Source: an uncultured Oligoflexia bacterium
GTDB taxonomy: Bacteria; Bdellovibrionota; Bacteriovoracia; Bacteriovoracales; Bacteriovoracaceae
NCBI GenBank assembly: GCA_937898585.1
Contig: CALDHR010000228.1
Coordinates: 1 to 36,016 of the forward strand
Length of the DNA: 36,016 nucleotides
Direction of reading: 5' to 3'
Shown: one piece after another, positions 18,781-27,889 of the stretch
How positions within the stretch are numbered: position 1 is the stretch's first letter
Layout of the letters: every line of letters begins with the position of its first letter
Made by a program: the position numbers and the translations under genes
Notes under the pieces: model-generated
What the model was told of the DNA's origin: nothing
Seen by the model: only the letters and a program-made list of their open reading frames with translations
Database searches by the model: none

Positions 18781-20956
18781 AAAGAGCGAAAGTCAGCAGC
18801 AACATTTGGAGACATTTTCTTATGATGATGATGTCACTAAATTGTTTGTTACAGCAACGTTAATTTGGGGTGCGGTGGCCATGTTTCTGGGAGTTCTCGT
18901 GGCCTTTCAATTGGCCGACTGGAGACTAAACTTTGGTATTGAATGGCTTACTTTTGGTCGCCTTCGCCCTCTTCACACCAATGCGGCCATTTTTGCTTTT
19001 GCAGGAAATGGTTTCTTTGCCGGTATTTATCACTCCATGCAAAGGCTTTTAAAATGCCGCATGTTTAACGATACTTTGGGCCGCATTCATTTTTGGGGAT
19101 GGCAGCTTATTATTGTCTGTGCCGCCATCACCTTGCCCATGGGCCTCAGTCGAAGCAAAGAATACGCCGAACTTGAGTGGCCTATTGGCATTATGATCAC
19201 CATTGTTTGGGTGGTTTTTGCCGTTAACTTCTTTGGAACTCTTTTTAAACGACGTGAAAAACACATCTATGTGGCCATCTGGTTTTATATTGCCACTATT
19301 GTCACTGTCGCCGTTCTCCATATTGTGAACTCTTTGGCCATTCCTGTGAGTTGGACAAAAAGTTATTCTATCTATGCTGGTGTTCAAGATGCTCTTGTTC
19401 AGTGGTGGTACGGGCACAATGCGGTGGCCTTCTTTTTGACGACACCTTTTTTAGGTTTGATGTATTATTTTGTTCCTAAGGCCGCTAACCGTCCGATTTA
19501 CAGTTATCGCCTCTCAATTATTCATTTTTGGTCATTAGTTTTTCTCTATATTTGGGCCGGCCCTCATCATCTTCTCTACAGTGCTCTTCCTGAATGGGTT
19601 CAGACGCTGGGAGTTGTCTTTAGTATTTCTCTTTGGGCCCCCAGCTGGGGAGGGATGATTAATGGACTCCTCACAATTCGCGGTGTTTGGCATCGTTTGA
19701 GAACGGATCATACGCTTAAGTTTTTGGCCACCGCCTTGACCTTCTACGGGATGTCTACTTTTGAAGGGCCTCTTCTTTCCATTAAATCTGTGAACTCTCT
19801 TGCTCATTTTACTAGTTGGATTGTCGGTCATGTTCACAGTGGGACAATTGGATGGAATTATTTTATGGTGGCGGGGATTTTTTATTATCTTATTCCCTAC
19901 CTTTGGAAAACAAAACTCTACTCGCAAAAGCTCGGGCATTTACATTTTTGGACGGCCACCATCGGTCTTCTTTTTTATATTGTCTCCATGTGGGTTGCAG
20001 GTGTTACACAAGGACTTATGTGGCGTGCCATTGATCAGACGACGGGAATGCTTGTTTATCCTAATTTTGTAGAGACAGTTATTCGCATTGTTCCCATGTA
20101 TTGGATTCGTGCCTTTGGAGGCGTTCTTGTTCTGACATCATTTCTTATTATGATGTATAACTTTTATAAAACAATCCAAGGTGCTCCGAAAAAAGTTAAA
20201 CCAGAAGAGTTTCAAGCACCGGCCCTTCATGCTCAAAAACATGAAGCAACGCAAGGCCATCGAAAGCTGGAAGGGTTACCGGCCATTTTTTCTGTATTAG
20301 TGGTTATCGCTATTTTAGTGGGAAGTGCGATAGAAATTCTCCCCGGTCTTTTATCTAATCATTTCATTGAAGAAAATCCCGATATAAAACCTCTCACGGC
20401 CTTAGAGCAAGCAGGGCGCGATATTTATACGAGGGAAGGATGTTTTTACTGTCATTCGCAAATGATTCGGCCCATGCCTCACGAGACAATGCGCTACGGG
20501 AAACGATCAACGGCCGCAGAGTATGTCTATGATCATCCTTTTCAATGGGGATCGCGTCGTACAGGACCAGATCTTGCGCGTATCGGCGGAAAATACCCCA
20601 ATATGTGGCATTACCGCCATATGATTGATCCTCGCGAAATGACTCCTGGCTCTATTATGCCTGTCTATGATTGGCTTATTTATAGAGAAATTGATTTTGA
20701 GATTCTTCCTGAAAAATTAACGGCCCTACGAAAAGTGGGAGTTCCCTACAGTGATGAAGAAATTCAAAATGCAGTGGCCGATGCAAAAGAGCAGGCCGAA
20801 TCAGTCTCTTATATGCTTACAGAGACAGGAGTTGATGCCTCTATTCAGGATAAAGAAATTGTGGCCCTCATCGCTTACTTGCAAAGACTAGGAGTTGATG
20901 CAGGAGAATCAACAGAATTTCAATTTACAGAAGAAAATCTGGAGGCCGAAGAATGA
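18770..20956 (+). CDS. ccoNO: cbb3-type cytochrome c oxidase, fused subunits I and II (CcoNO)
   Basis: CcoN region (LRPLHTNAAIFAF, WYGHNAVAFFLT, WAGPHHLLYS, HVHSGTIGWN) continues in the same ORF into CcoO (YTREGCFYCHSQMIRPM, GPDLARIGGKYPN, PGSIMPVYDWL). Confidence 0.96.
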   Translation: MMNEKSESQQQHLETFSYDDDVTKLFVTATLIWGAVAMFLGVLVAFQLADWRLNFGIEWLTFGRLRPLHTNAAIFAFAGNGFFAGIYHSMQRLLKCRMFNDTLGRIHFWGWQLIIVCAAITLPMGLSRSKEYAELEWPIGIMITIVWVVFAVNFFGTLFKRREKHIYVAIWFYIATIVTVAVLHIVNSLAIPVSWTKSYSIYAGVQDALVQWWYGHNAVAFFLTTPFLGLMYYFVPKAANRPIYSYRLSIIHFWSLVFLYIWAGPHHLLYSALPEWVQTLGVVFSISLWAPSWGGMINGLLTIRGVWHRLRTDHTLKFLATALTFYGMSTFEGPLLSIKSVNSLAHFTSWIVGHVHSGTIGWNYFMVAGIFYYLIPYLWKTKLYSQKLGHLHFWTATIGLLFYIVSMWVAGVTQGLMWRAIDQTTGMLVYPNFVETVIRIVPMYWIRAFGGVLVLTSFLIMMYNFYKTIQGAPKKVKPEEFQAPALHAQKHEATQGHRKLEGLPAIFSVLVVIAILVGSAIEILPGLLSNHFIEENPDIKPLTALEQAGRDIYTREGCFYCHSQMIRPMPHETMRYGKRSTAAEYVYDHPFQWGSRRTGPDLARIGGKYPNMWHYRHMIDPREMTPGSIMPVYDWLIYREIDFEILPEKLTALRKVGVPYSDEEIQNAVADAKEQAESVSYMLTETGVDASIQDKEIVALIAYLQRLGVDAGESTEFQFTEENLEAEE

Positions 20957-21123
20957 AATCTGAAGTTTTAACTCAAGCAACAAATCTATGGCCGCAGATT
21001 TTTGCTCTTTTTATTTTTATCGCTGTTTTTGTAGGGGCCTGTCTTTGGATTTTTCGCAAAAACTCAGCAAAAGTTTATGATGAAATGGCCAATATCCCCT
21101 TGGAAAAAGGACAAAAAAGATGA
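20953..21123 (+). CDS. ccoQ: CcoQ-like small subunit (56 aa, not in the supplied ORF track)
   Basis: ATG 20953 to TGA 21121-21123: MKSEVLTQATNLWPQIFALFIFIAVFVGACLWIFRKNSAKVYDEMANIPLEKGQKR; start overlaps the ccoNO stop and end overlaps the ccoP start. Confidence 0.85.
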   Translation: MKSEVLTQATNLWPQIFALFIFIAVFVGACLWIFRKNSAKVYDEMANIPLEKGQKR

Positions 21124-21764
21124 ATGACGACAATAAGACAGATCATAATGACAACCAATTGAGTGAAGAAGATAAAGCACTTCTTTTGGATCATAACTAT
21201 GATGGAATCCAAGAATTAGATTATCCTTTGCCAAGATGGTGGCTTGTGACTTTTTGGGGGGCGATTTTATTTTCTATTCCCTACTTTATTTACTTTGTCT
21301 TTATGAATGGTCCTAGTTTAAATGACAGTTACAATATGGATGTTAAAGAAATTAAAAAACTTCAACATAACTATTTCAAAGAACTGGCCATTTTTAAACC
21401 AGAAGTCTATGCCAGTATCTCTCAGACACCTGAAATGGTAGATTTTGGTGAAAAACTTTTTGTGCAAAACTGCACTCCTTGCCACGGTCCTAATGCCGAG
21501 GGATATATTGGGCCAAATTTAACAGATGGTTACTGGATGTATTCAGAGGGAACACCTGAGACAGTTTATCCTTTTGTTTTAATGGGAGCACCCGCAGCAG
21601 GGATGCCAGCATGGGCCGATAAACTCTCTGAAGATGAAGTTTACGCTGTTATTAGTTATGTTATGACTATTCAGGGGCGTGAGCAGGTAAATCCAAAGAT
21701 TCCTCAAGGAGAGTTTTTTCCTTCAGAGAGATTGCCAGAACCTAGAACATTACCAAGTGAGTAA
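21120..21764 (+). CDS. ccoP: cbb3 oxidase subunit III, monoheme CcoP
   Basis: GIQELDYPLPRWW, one TM, one CTPCH motif and cytochrome c tail GMPAWADKLSEDEVYAVISYV. Confidence 0.92.
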   Translation: MNDDNKTDHNDNQLSEEDKALLLDHNYDGIQELDYPLPRWWLVTFWGAILFSIPYFIYFVFMNGPSLNDSYNMDVKEIKKLQHNYFKELAIFKPEVYASISQTPEMVDFGEKLFVQNCTPCHGPNAEGYIGPNLTDGYWMYSEGTPETVYPFVLMGAPAAGMPAWADKLSEDEVYAVISYVMTIQGREQVNPKIPQGEFFPSERLPEPRTLPSE

Positions 21765-21770
21765 AGAAGA

Positions 21771-23189
21771 GTGACAAAAAATATTAATGATCTTCATGAT
21801 GAGCGTTTGGCCACCACGGATGAAAATGGGAAGAGAATTTATCTTTATCCGGAAGATGTTCATGGGAAATGGAAAAACGCGAGGCTGACAGTTTATTGGT
21901 TTCTCATTGTCATCTATCTTGTGATTCCTTGGGTTAATTTTAATGGAAAGCAAGTTCTTCTTTTTAATATTATTGAGCGAGAATTTGTTTTTTTTGGGAC
22001 GAGTTTTTGGGGACATGACGTCCCTCTTTTGGCCTTTGTTTTACTCTCTTTTATTTTTTTTATTGGTCTTGTGACGTCAATTTTAGGGAGAGTTTGGTGT
22101 GGATGGGCCTGTCCTCAGACAGTCTTTATTCATACAATTTTTTTTCAGATTGAACGTTTAGTAGAAGGCCATGCTCGTCATAGGCGAAGTCTGGACAAAG
22201 AAAAAATGGGAGGGCGCAAATTTTTTATCAAGGCCCTTAAGTGGCTTCTTTTTCTTTTAGTTTCTTTAATCATTTCTCACTCTTTTTTGGGCTATTTTGT
22301 AGGAGCAAGAAATCTTCTTCATATGGTGACGGCCGATCCTCTTGAGCATTGGACAAGCTTTTTAACGATGCTAGGAGTGACGGGAATTATTCTCTTTGAT
22401 TTTGGTTGGTTTCGCGAACAGTTTTGCCTTATTGCTTGCCCTTATGGTCGCTTTCAAAGTGTGATGATGGATGAAAATTCTCTTGTGGTTGCTTATGATG
22501 CCAAAAGAGGCGAGCCAAGGCGCAATACTGATGTCAAAAAAGAAGATGAAGGTGATTGTATTAACTGTCACTGGTGTGTGAAAGTTTGTCCCACAGGAGT
22601 TGATATTCGCCGCGGAACTCAAATGGAGTGTATTGCGTGTACGGCCTGTATTGATGCTTGTGACACTATTATGGAGAAGGTGAAAAAACCAAAAGGGCTT
22701 ATTCGTTATTCTAGCGAAAAAGAACTCGCGGGAGGAACAACGACACTTTTTTCTCCTCGTGTTCTTATTTATGGAAGTGCTCTTCTCTTTTTTGTGGGAA
22801 TTTTTCTCTTCACTTTGAATTCTACCAATAAACTCTCTGTCATACTTCTGCGCGGAAGCAATACACCCTTTAGTGTCGTCGAGGCCACCAAAGATGTTTT
22901 AAATCACTATAAAGTTGAGTTTCACTATAACGGGAAAGAACACTACGATCTTTATTTTACAGTGCCTGATAAATTTCAAAAAGAAGGTCTGCGCTTAGTG
23001 ACTCCTCGAATTCCTTTTTCTATGGATGCGGGACGAAAAAAAATAGCGCATCTTTTTTTCAAGTTTCCTTCTTCTTTTCTTAAGAATGGAAAGAGAATAT
23101 TGTCGTTAGAAATTTATAATGGAAAACCTCATGAAAAAGGAGTTCTTATTTTAACAAAAGAAGTCACTCTCATAGGACCTTATGAATGA
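21771..23189 (+). CDS. ccoG: cbb3 oxidase accessory iron-sulfur protein CcoG (FixG/RdxA)
   Basis: GRVWCGWACPQTVF, FCLIACPYGRFQ, CINCHWCVKVCPTGVDIR and CIACTACIDAC; GTG start. Confidence 0.95.
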   Translation: MTKNINDLHDERLATTDENGKRIYLYPEDVHGKWKNARLTVYWFLIVIYLVIPWVNFNGKQVLLFNIIEREFVFFGTSFWGHDVPLLAFVLLSFIFFIGLVTSILGRVWCGWACPQTVFIHTIFFQIERLVEGHARHRRSLDKEKMGGRKFFIKALKWLLFLLVSLIISHSFLGYFVGARNLLHMVTADPLEHWTSFLTMLGVTGIILFDFGWFREQFCLIACPYGRFQSVMMDENSLVVAYDAKRGEPRRNTDVKKEDEGDCINCHWCVKVCPTGVDIRRGTQMECIACTACIDACDTIMEKVKKPKGLIRYSSEKELAGGTTTLFSPRVLIYGSALLFFVGIFLFTLNSTNKLSVILLRGSNTPFSVVEATKDVLNHYKVEFHYNGKEHYDLYFTVPDKFQKEGLRLVTPRIPFSMDAGRKKIAHLFFKFPSSFLKNGKRILSLEIYNGKPHEKGVLILTKEVTLIGPYE

Positions 23190-23925
23190 GCTATTAGAAA
23201 AAATTCAATATTTTGATTTTCCTTTTGAAGTGCAGCAGGCCTCAGGATTATCTTTACTGCTGGTCACCTTTCTAGCGGGGCTTTTTGGAAGTCTTCACTG
23301 TTTAGGAATGTGCGGGGGGCTCGTGTTAGCTGTGGCCCACAGCTGGCGAGAGAATATTCTCTATCAAATAGGACGACTCATTGGCTATCTTGGAGTGGGG
23401 CTTTTGGCCGGAATGTTAGGGAAAGGATTAATTGAAAATATATCGCAGAAAATCTCTTCATATGCTTTTCTTATTTTAGGAATGACGCTCATTCTTTTAG
23501 GTCTTCGTCCTTTTATAAAACTGAAGTTAAGCTTGAAGTTTGATTTTTTGAAAAAGATAAATGTTTCTGTCTTTTTTCATCGTTTAGGGCAGAAGATCTA
23601 CCGATCAAAATTAAAGGGTAGTCAAAAATCATTTATGGTTGGCCTTTTCTCTGTTTTTCTTCCCTGTGGTCTTTTGTACGGAGTTGTTTTTGTGGTGATG
23701 AGTTTTCATAGGCCTATGATGGGGGCGCTGGCCCTCTTTAGTTTTTGGCTGGGAACATTGCCGGCCATGCTATTGGCCATTAGACCTCTTAAGAAACTTC
23801 TCTTTCCTCTTGTTTCTCGTTCTCCGCAAATCATGGGACTTCTCTTTATTCTATTAGGGGTTATGACGTTGGCCTTTCGCTATTACAGCTTTTTTTCCTC
23901 TGGAGGAAAAAGCTGCTGTCATTGA
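23182..23925 (+). CDS. Sulfite exporter TauE/SafE-family (DsbD_2-like) membrane protein
   Basis: FLAGLFGSLHCLGMCGGLVLAV, YQIGRLIGYLGVGLLAG, FLPCGLLYGVVFV; common cbb3-cluster neighbour. Confidence 0.85.
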   Translation: MNELLEKIQYFDFPFEVQQASGLSLLLVTFLAGLFGSLHCLGMCGGLVLAVAHSWRENILYQIGRLIGYLGVGLLAGMLGKGLIENISQKISSYAFLILGMTLILLGLRPFIKLKLSLKFDFLKKINVSVFFHRLGQKIYRSKLKGSQKSFMVGLFSVFLPCGLLYGVVFVVMSFHRPMMGALALFSFWLGTLPAMLLAIRPLKKLLFPLVSRSPQIMGLLFILLGVMTLAFRYYSFFSSGGKSCCH

Positions 23926-23980
23926 AGCAAAATTTTAATTCAAAAAATATATCAACGTAATTGAGGAGAATTCATTAAAA

Positions 23981-24352
23981 ATGAAAAGTTCAAAATGGTC
24001 TGTTTTGCTTCTTTTAGTTCTTTACTTAACGGCCTTTCTTTTAGAGCTTTATGCTTTTCACGGTCTTCATTGGCAGCGGACACATCCCTTTTATCAAGGA
24101 CTCTCTTTTTTAAAGTTCAATTCACTTTTTGTCTTGATTCTTCATTTCTGCGCCGCCAGCAAGATTCTTTTTTTTCCGCTTCTTTTTAGATTGAGCTTTT
24201 TTATCTCTTTAGTTTTATTCCCAGGTGGAATGCTTCTTAAATATTTGGGATATTCATCCTTTGGCAGACTTACTCCTTTAGGGGGAGGACTTTTTCTTTT
24301 GACTCTGTTACTCTTAATTTTTTGGAACACCATCAAGCGAGGGCGTCGTTGA
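23981..24352 (+). CDS. Hypothetical membrane protein
   Basis: 123 aa with several hydrophobic segments; stop overlaps the next gene's start. Confidence 0.6.
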   Translation: MKSSKWSVLLLLVLYLTAFLLELYAFHGLHWQRTHPFYQGLSFLKFNSLFVLILHFCAASKILFFPLLFRLSFFISLVLFPGGMLLKYLGYSSFGRLTPLGGGLFLLTLLLLIFWNTIKRGRR

Positions 24353-24912
24353 AAATTTATACCAAAACAGGTGACAAAGGTGAGAGTTCTCTTTTTAGTG
24401 GCGAGAGAGTCAAAAAAAATCATCACCGCCTTGAATGTTATGGTTCCATTGATGAATTAAACGTCGCCCTTGGGTTTCTTCTTACGGCCCTAGATTCAGC
24501 AAAAAAAAGCGAAGGAGAGCGACAACTCTTAGACAAAATTCAATCAAATCTTTTTAAACTGGGCTCCTTTTTGGCCACCACTCCCGCCAACTGGTCTTCC
24601 CTTAAGCTGAGTTTTCTCATGAAGGAAGATGTAGAGGAACTAGAAAAGGCGATGGATGAATGGGATAAAGAGCTTCCTCCTCTCAAAAATTTTATTCTGC
24701 CTGGAAGCTCAACTCCCGCTAACGATGCTCATTGGGCCAGAGTGATAACGCGAAAAGTAGAGCGGCAAATGGTGGCGCTGCAAGGAGAAGAGGCAGATTC
24801 TCTTCCTCCCTTGGCCCTTCATTACATCAACCGCCTTTCTGATCTTTTCTTTGTCTTGGCGCGTTTTCTCGATAAAAAGCAAGGGATCTCTGAGCGAGTA
24901 TGGGTTCCCTAA
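24349..24912 (+). CDS. PduO/MMAB-type cob(I)alamin adenosyltransferase
   Basis: LKIYTKTGDKGESSLFSGERVKKNHHRLECYGSIDELNVALGF is the PduO-type signature. TTG at 24349 overlapping the upstream TGA fits family alignment better than ATG 24322. Confidence 0.93.
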   Translation: MKIYTKTGDKGESSLFSGERVKKNHHRLECYGSIDELNVALGFLLTALDSAKKSEGERQLLDKIQSNLFKLGSFLATTPANWSSLKLSFLMKEDVEELEKAMDEWDKELPPLKNFILPGSSTPANDAHWARVITRKVERQMVALQGEEADSLPPLALHYINRLSDLFFVLARFLDKKQGISERVWVP

Positions 24913-24964
24913 AATGAATTTTTCCTTTAATCTCTACTGAAAATGAATAAGGGAGAGGTTTTCA

Positions 24965-25324
24965 ATGGAAAATGAAATTATCAATATAACTGATTTGGCC
25001 TGGAAAGAAATCCTTCGCGTTTTTCACGAAGAAGAGCAAAAAGCAGAAGAATCAAAAGCGGAAATAAAAAGACAAGGCGTTCGCCTCGCTGTTGTCGGTG
25101 GTGGTTGTTCTGGTCTATCTTATAAAGTTGATTTTTCAGAGGCAAAAGAAAATGATTATATTTTTACACGCGATGAGCGCGATATTCTCATTGACCCCAA
25201 ATCGGCCATCTATCTAAAAGGGTTGCTTTTGGATTTTAAAGATGGGCTTCAAGGACGCGGTTTTGTCTTTAATAATCCCAATGCCAAAAGCAGCTGTGGC
25301 TGCGGCGAATCTTTTTCATTATGA
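24965..25324 (+). CDS. A-type iron-sulfur carrier (IscA/ErpA-like)
   Basis: GVRLAVVGGGCSGLSYKVDF and C-terminal SSCGCGESF provide the three conserved cysteines. Confidence 0.93.
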   Translation: MENEIINITDLAWKEILRVFHEEEQKAEESKAEIKRQGVRLAVVGGGCSGLSYKVDFSEAKENDYIFTRDERDILIDPKSAIYLKGLLLDFKDGLQGRGFVFNNPNAKSSCGCGESFSL

Positions 25325-26766
25325 AAAAAAAATTACAAAATGAATTACAAGAGTTCTTCCTTAAAGGGGGAATTTTCTCTTTGCAGCAAAATTTTTCCCT
25401 TTTATCAGTGGCAGGTAAGGACGCCCTCTCTTTTTTAGAAGGTCGCCTCACTGTCTCTCTTTTACCCATGAAAGAAGGTGAAATAAAACCAGCGGCCTTA
25501 CTCAATCTTGGGGGAAAAATTCTTTTTTCTTTTCATGTCATCAAAGAAAGAGAAGATCTTTTTTTTCTCTTGATAGAAAAAGAGCAAGAAGGCGATCTTC
25601 AAAAAGAACTAGAAAAATTTGTTATTGCCGAAGATGTCTCTTTTCTTTTGCAAGCATGTCTCTTCTCTTTTCGCTATGGGCCCTCTATCAAAAAACACAG
25701 TGGTTTTTTCTACTCTCTGCCTATAGAGCTTTTTTCTTCTTCCGATGAAGAAGAAGCGCCAGAATTTCTTCCCTTCTTTCATCTTGGTTATCCTTTTTTA
25801 GTAGAATCACCTCTTCTCTTTTGGGCCTTTGATGAAGGGAAGGGATGCTTTTTGGGAAAAGAAGTAGTCTCCAAGCAGCTCTTAGGGCGAGACGTTCCTT
25901 ATCGAATTGCCTTGCTAAAAAAAGAAGGATCTAAACCTCCTCCTGCACCTTCTCGCTCTATTAGACGTGTTCTTTATGCGTTTAAAAGGGATGGAGATTG
26001 GTTTTTTATTATTGAGCTCTTTCGCGATCTTCGCCTTGAAGGAAAAGAAATTGAAGGGGGCCAAGTCTTTTTACTAGAAGACTTACTCAAAGAATGCCGG
26101 CAAGAGCGCTTTTGGAGTGATACGCTGTATTTTCGTGCCTTAGAGCTCATCAATTTTGACTCTTCTTCTCTTAAAGATAAAGAGGCCTTTCATTTGCTTT
26201 CTTCGGCCCTTTTTTTAGATCCTCAGCATTTTGAGGCCATGGAAGTGATGGGCGTTATCAAACACCGCCTCGAAGGAATTAAGAGCTCTATTGCCTACCT
26301 CGAAGAAGTCTCAAGGAAATTTCCTCGTGTCGTTATGTTTTTTACAAACCTCTCGCGTCTTTACATAGAGCTTGGCGATAAAGAGAAGGCCGAAGAGTAT
26401 CGCGCTCAGGCCATTTCTTTAGAGATGGGAGGAAAGAAAAATTCTTCTGTTTCCAATGAAGAGGAGGAAATGAAGAAAAGAAAAGAGATGTTTGAAAAGG
26501 TGCTAGATTTTGACCCCCATGATGACTTTGCTCTAGCAGGCCTTGCAACGCTTTTATTTAAAGAAGGCCAATTTCAAAGAGCGCTGTCTCTTGTGGAGCG
26601 CATTGAAGAGTTCTCTCTTGAAGGATATCTTCTCTATGGGCGCCTTTTGGTGGCGTTGGGAGACAATGACAAAAAGCTTGAAGAAGTGGTTTCTTTGGGA
26701 AAAGCGCTGGCCTTAAAGAAGAATAAAATGAAATTTATTGATGAATTTACCACCATGATGGCATAA
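25321..26766 (+). CDS. YgfZ/GcvT-like folate-binding protein with C-terminal TPR-like region
   Basis: N-terminal SVAGKDALSFLEGRLT; YgfZ signature variant GKGCFLGKEVVSK; C-terminal helical repeats (e.g. AMEVMGVIKHRLEGIKSSIAYLEEVSRKFPRVVMFFTNLSRLYIELGDKEKAEEYRAQA). Confidence 0.82.
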   Translation: MKKKLQNELQEFFLKGGIFSLQQNFSLLSVAGKDALSFLEGRLTVSLLPMKEGEIKPAALLNLGGKILFSFHVIKEREDLFFLLIEKEQEGDLQKELEKFVIAEDVSFLLQACLFSFRYGPSIKKHSGFFYSLPIELFSSSDEEEAPEFLPFFHLGYPFLVESPLLFWAFDEGKGCFLGKEVVSKQLLGRDVPYRIALLKKEGSKPPPAPSRSIRRVLYAFKRDGDWFFIIELFRDLRLEGKEIEGGQVFLLEDLLKECRQERFWSDTLYFRALELINFDSSSLKDKEAFHLLSSALFLDPQHFEAMEVMGVIKHRLEGIKSSIAYLEEVSRKFPRVVMFFTNLSRLYIELGDKEKAEEYRAQAISLEMGGKKNSSVSNEEEEMKKRKEMFEKVLDFDPHDDFALAGLATLLFKEGQFQRALSLVERIEEFSLEGYLLYGRLLVALGDNDKKLEEVVSLGKALALKKNKMKFIDEFTTMMA

Positions 26767-26815
26767 AAAAACCCTTTGAGCTTAGAGACTAAAAAGTCAA
26801 TAAAATCAAAGGGTT
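26765..26815 (-). terminator. Candidate intrinsic terminator for tRNA-Asn
   Basis: AACCCTTTGA (26770-26779) pairs with TCAAAGGGTT (26806-26815); an inner GACT/AGTC hairpin; on the minus strand the stem runs into a T tract. Confidence 0.6.
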
Positions 26816-26819
26816 AAAA

Positions 26820-26896
26820 TGGCTGGGAAGGAGAGACTCGAACTCTCGACCAATAGATTAACAGTCTACTGCGCTAACCAACTGCGCTACTCCCCA
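26820..26896 (-). tRNA. tRNA-Asn (anticodon GTT)
   Basis: Minus strand TGGGGAGTAGCGCAGTTGGTTAGCGCAGTAGACTGTTAATCTATTGGTCGAGAGTTCGAGTCTCTCCTTCCCAGCCA; cloverleaf with CTGTTAATC anticodon loop. Confidence 0.96.
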
Positions 26897-26915
26897 TTAG
26901 ATGAAAACGGTGCCA

Positions 26916-26944
26916 TTTATAGATCTCAATTTTTCCTTTGTAAA
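26916..26944 (-). promoter_or_regulatory. Candidate sigma70-like promoter for tRNA-Asn
   Basis: Minus strand TTTACA - 17 nt - TATAAA, 19 nt upstream of the tRNA 5' end. Confidence 0.55.
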
Positions 26945-27073
26945 GATTTTTTTTATCAAAAGTGTCCTTCTAAGTTCTTGAAATGTGGTGAGCGTGGCCG
27001 CTGGTGAGAGATAAGGGTATAATGGAGTCTATTGGTCTAATATGTATGCGAGCGCCCTTTGAAGGAGGGAGTC

Positions 27074-27616
27074 ATGGACATTAGCAATGCTGTCTTAAAA
27101 ATTATGCGGGTGGTGACACCTTCGCTGATTTCCACCATGAGTAAGTCCATTAAGGATGAAGAGCGCATTTCTCTGTCTAGTATGATTGCCCAGGACTTCA
27201 AAAAAAAGGGACTCGTCGAGGTTCCTGAAGAAGAAGCGGAAGGGCAAAATCAAGAAAAAGAGCAGAAAGCAGCGGAAGAAAAAAAGATTGCTCTTGTTCC
27301 TGAAATTGACCCAGAGAAAGTTGATCTCTCTATGGAGAGCGCCAAATTAGCGGTGGCCTCGGGAAATTATCTCGATGATGAAGAGGCCAGAAGGCTCAAA
27401 GAGAGTATGAAAAAAGAGGGAGATGAGTCCACTTCCAATGTGGATTTTTTTCTTTTAGAGCAAAAGAAAGGGCAGATGATTCAGCGAAAATTAAAGTTTA
27501 AACAGATTCTGGCCCTCTATGAAAGCGAGAAAAAATTTGATGTAGTGGAATCTTCTGATGAGTTTTTTGCAGATAAGGCCTCAAAGGGGACTCTTGTTAA
27601 TAAGCGGCGTTATTAA
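27074..27616 (+). CDS. Hypothetical charged cytoplasmic protein
   Basis: MDISNAVLKIMRVVTPSLISTMSKSIKDEERISLSSMIAQ; near-perfect SD GGAGGGAGTC before ATG 27074. Confidence 0.75.
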   Translation: MDISNAVLKIMRVVTPSLISTMSKSIKDEERISLSSMIAQDFKKKGLVEVPEEEAEGQNQEKEQKAAEEKKIALVPEIDPEKVDLSMESAKLAVASGNYLDDEEARRLKESMKKEGDESTSNVDFFLLEQKKGQMIQRKLKFKQILALYESEKKFDVVESSDEFFADKASKGTLVNKRRY

Positions 27617-27888
27617 ATATCTCTTTGAAGAGAAATCTCTGTTCCGTGAAGAAGTTTAAAGACTCCTTTCGTGTCATCAAATAAAAGAGAAGCTTCTTTG
27701 AATTCTCGGTAATTTTCCTTCATGGATGAAAAGCTAAGAGGAAGAAGCTTATCTTCTTTTTTATTGTGGTAATACCATTGATAGATATCAGAGGGATTAT
27801 CTGATTGCACATGGAGGTTCTTTATTTCATAGACTTCATGTTGAAGATCATCACTCATAAAATGATAAAGCACTTTTTTGTTACTCAT
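27613..27888 (-). CDS. Hypothetical protein (91 aa) immediately downstream of astD
   Basis: Open frame separated from astD by about 1 nt; no recognised motif. Confidence 0.65.
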   Translation of the reverse strand: MSNKKVLYHFMSDDLQHEVYEIKNLHVQSDNPSDIYQWYYHNKKEDKLLPLSFSSMKENYREFKEASLLFDDTKGVFKLLHGTEISLQRDI

Positions 27889-27889
27889 T

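Noticed and set aside
19049-19939. Minus-strand ORFs of 122 and 134 aa inside ccoNO
   Set aside because: Complementary-frame shadows of a highly conserved oxidase gene.
18595-23189. Missing ccoH/fixH in the cco cluster as a novel deletion
   Set aside because: Noted, but absence from a window cannot show absence from the genome, and gene order varies among cbb3 clusters.
26819-27007. 62-aa plus-strand ORF
   Set aside because: Runs through tRNA-Asn on the opposite strand; spurious.
27018-27023. TATAAT upstream of the 27074 ORF as a promoter
   Set aside because: No acceptable -35 hexamer at the right spacing; a lone TATAAT is expected by chance in AT-rich DNA.
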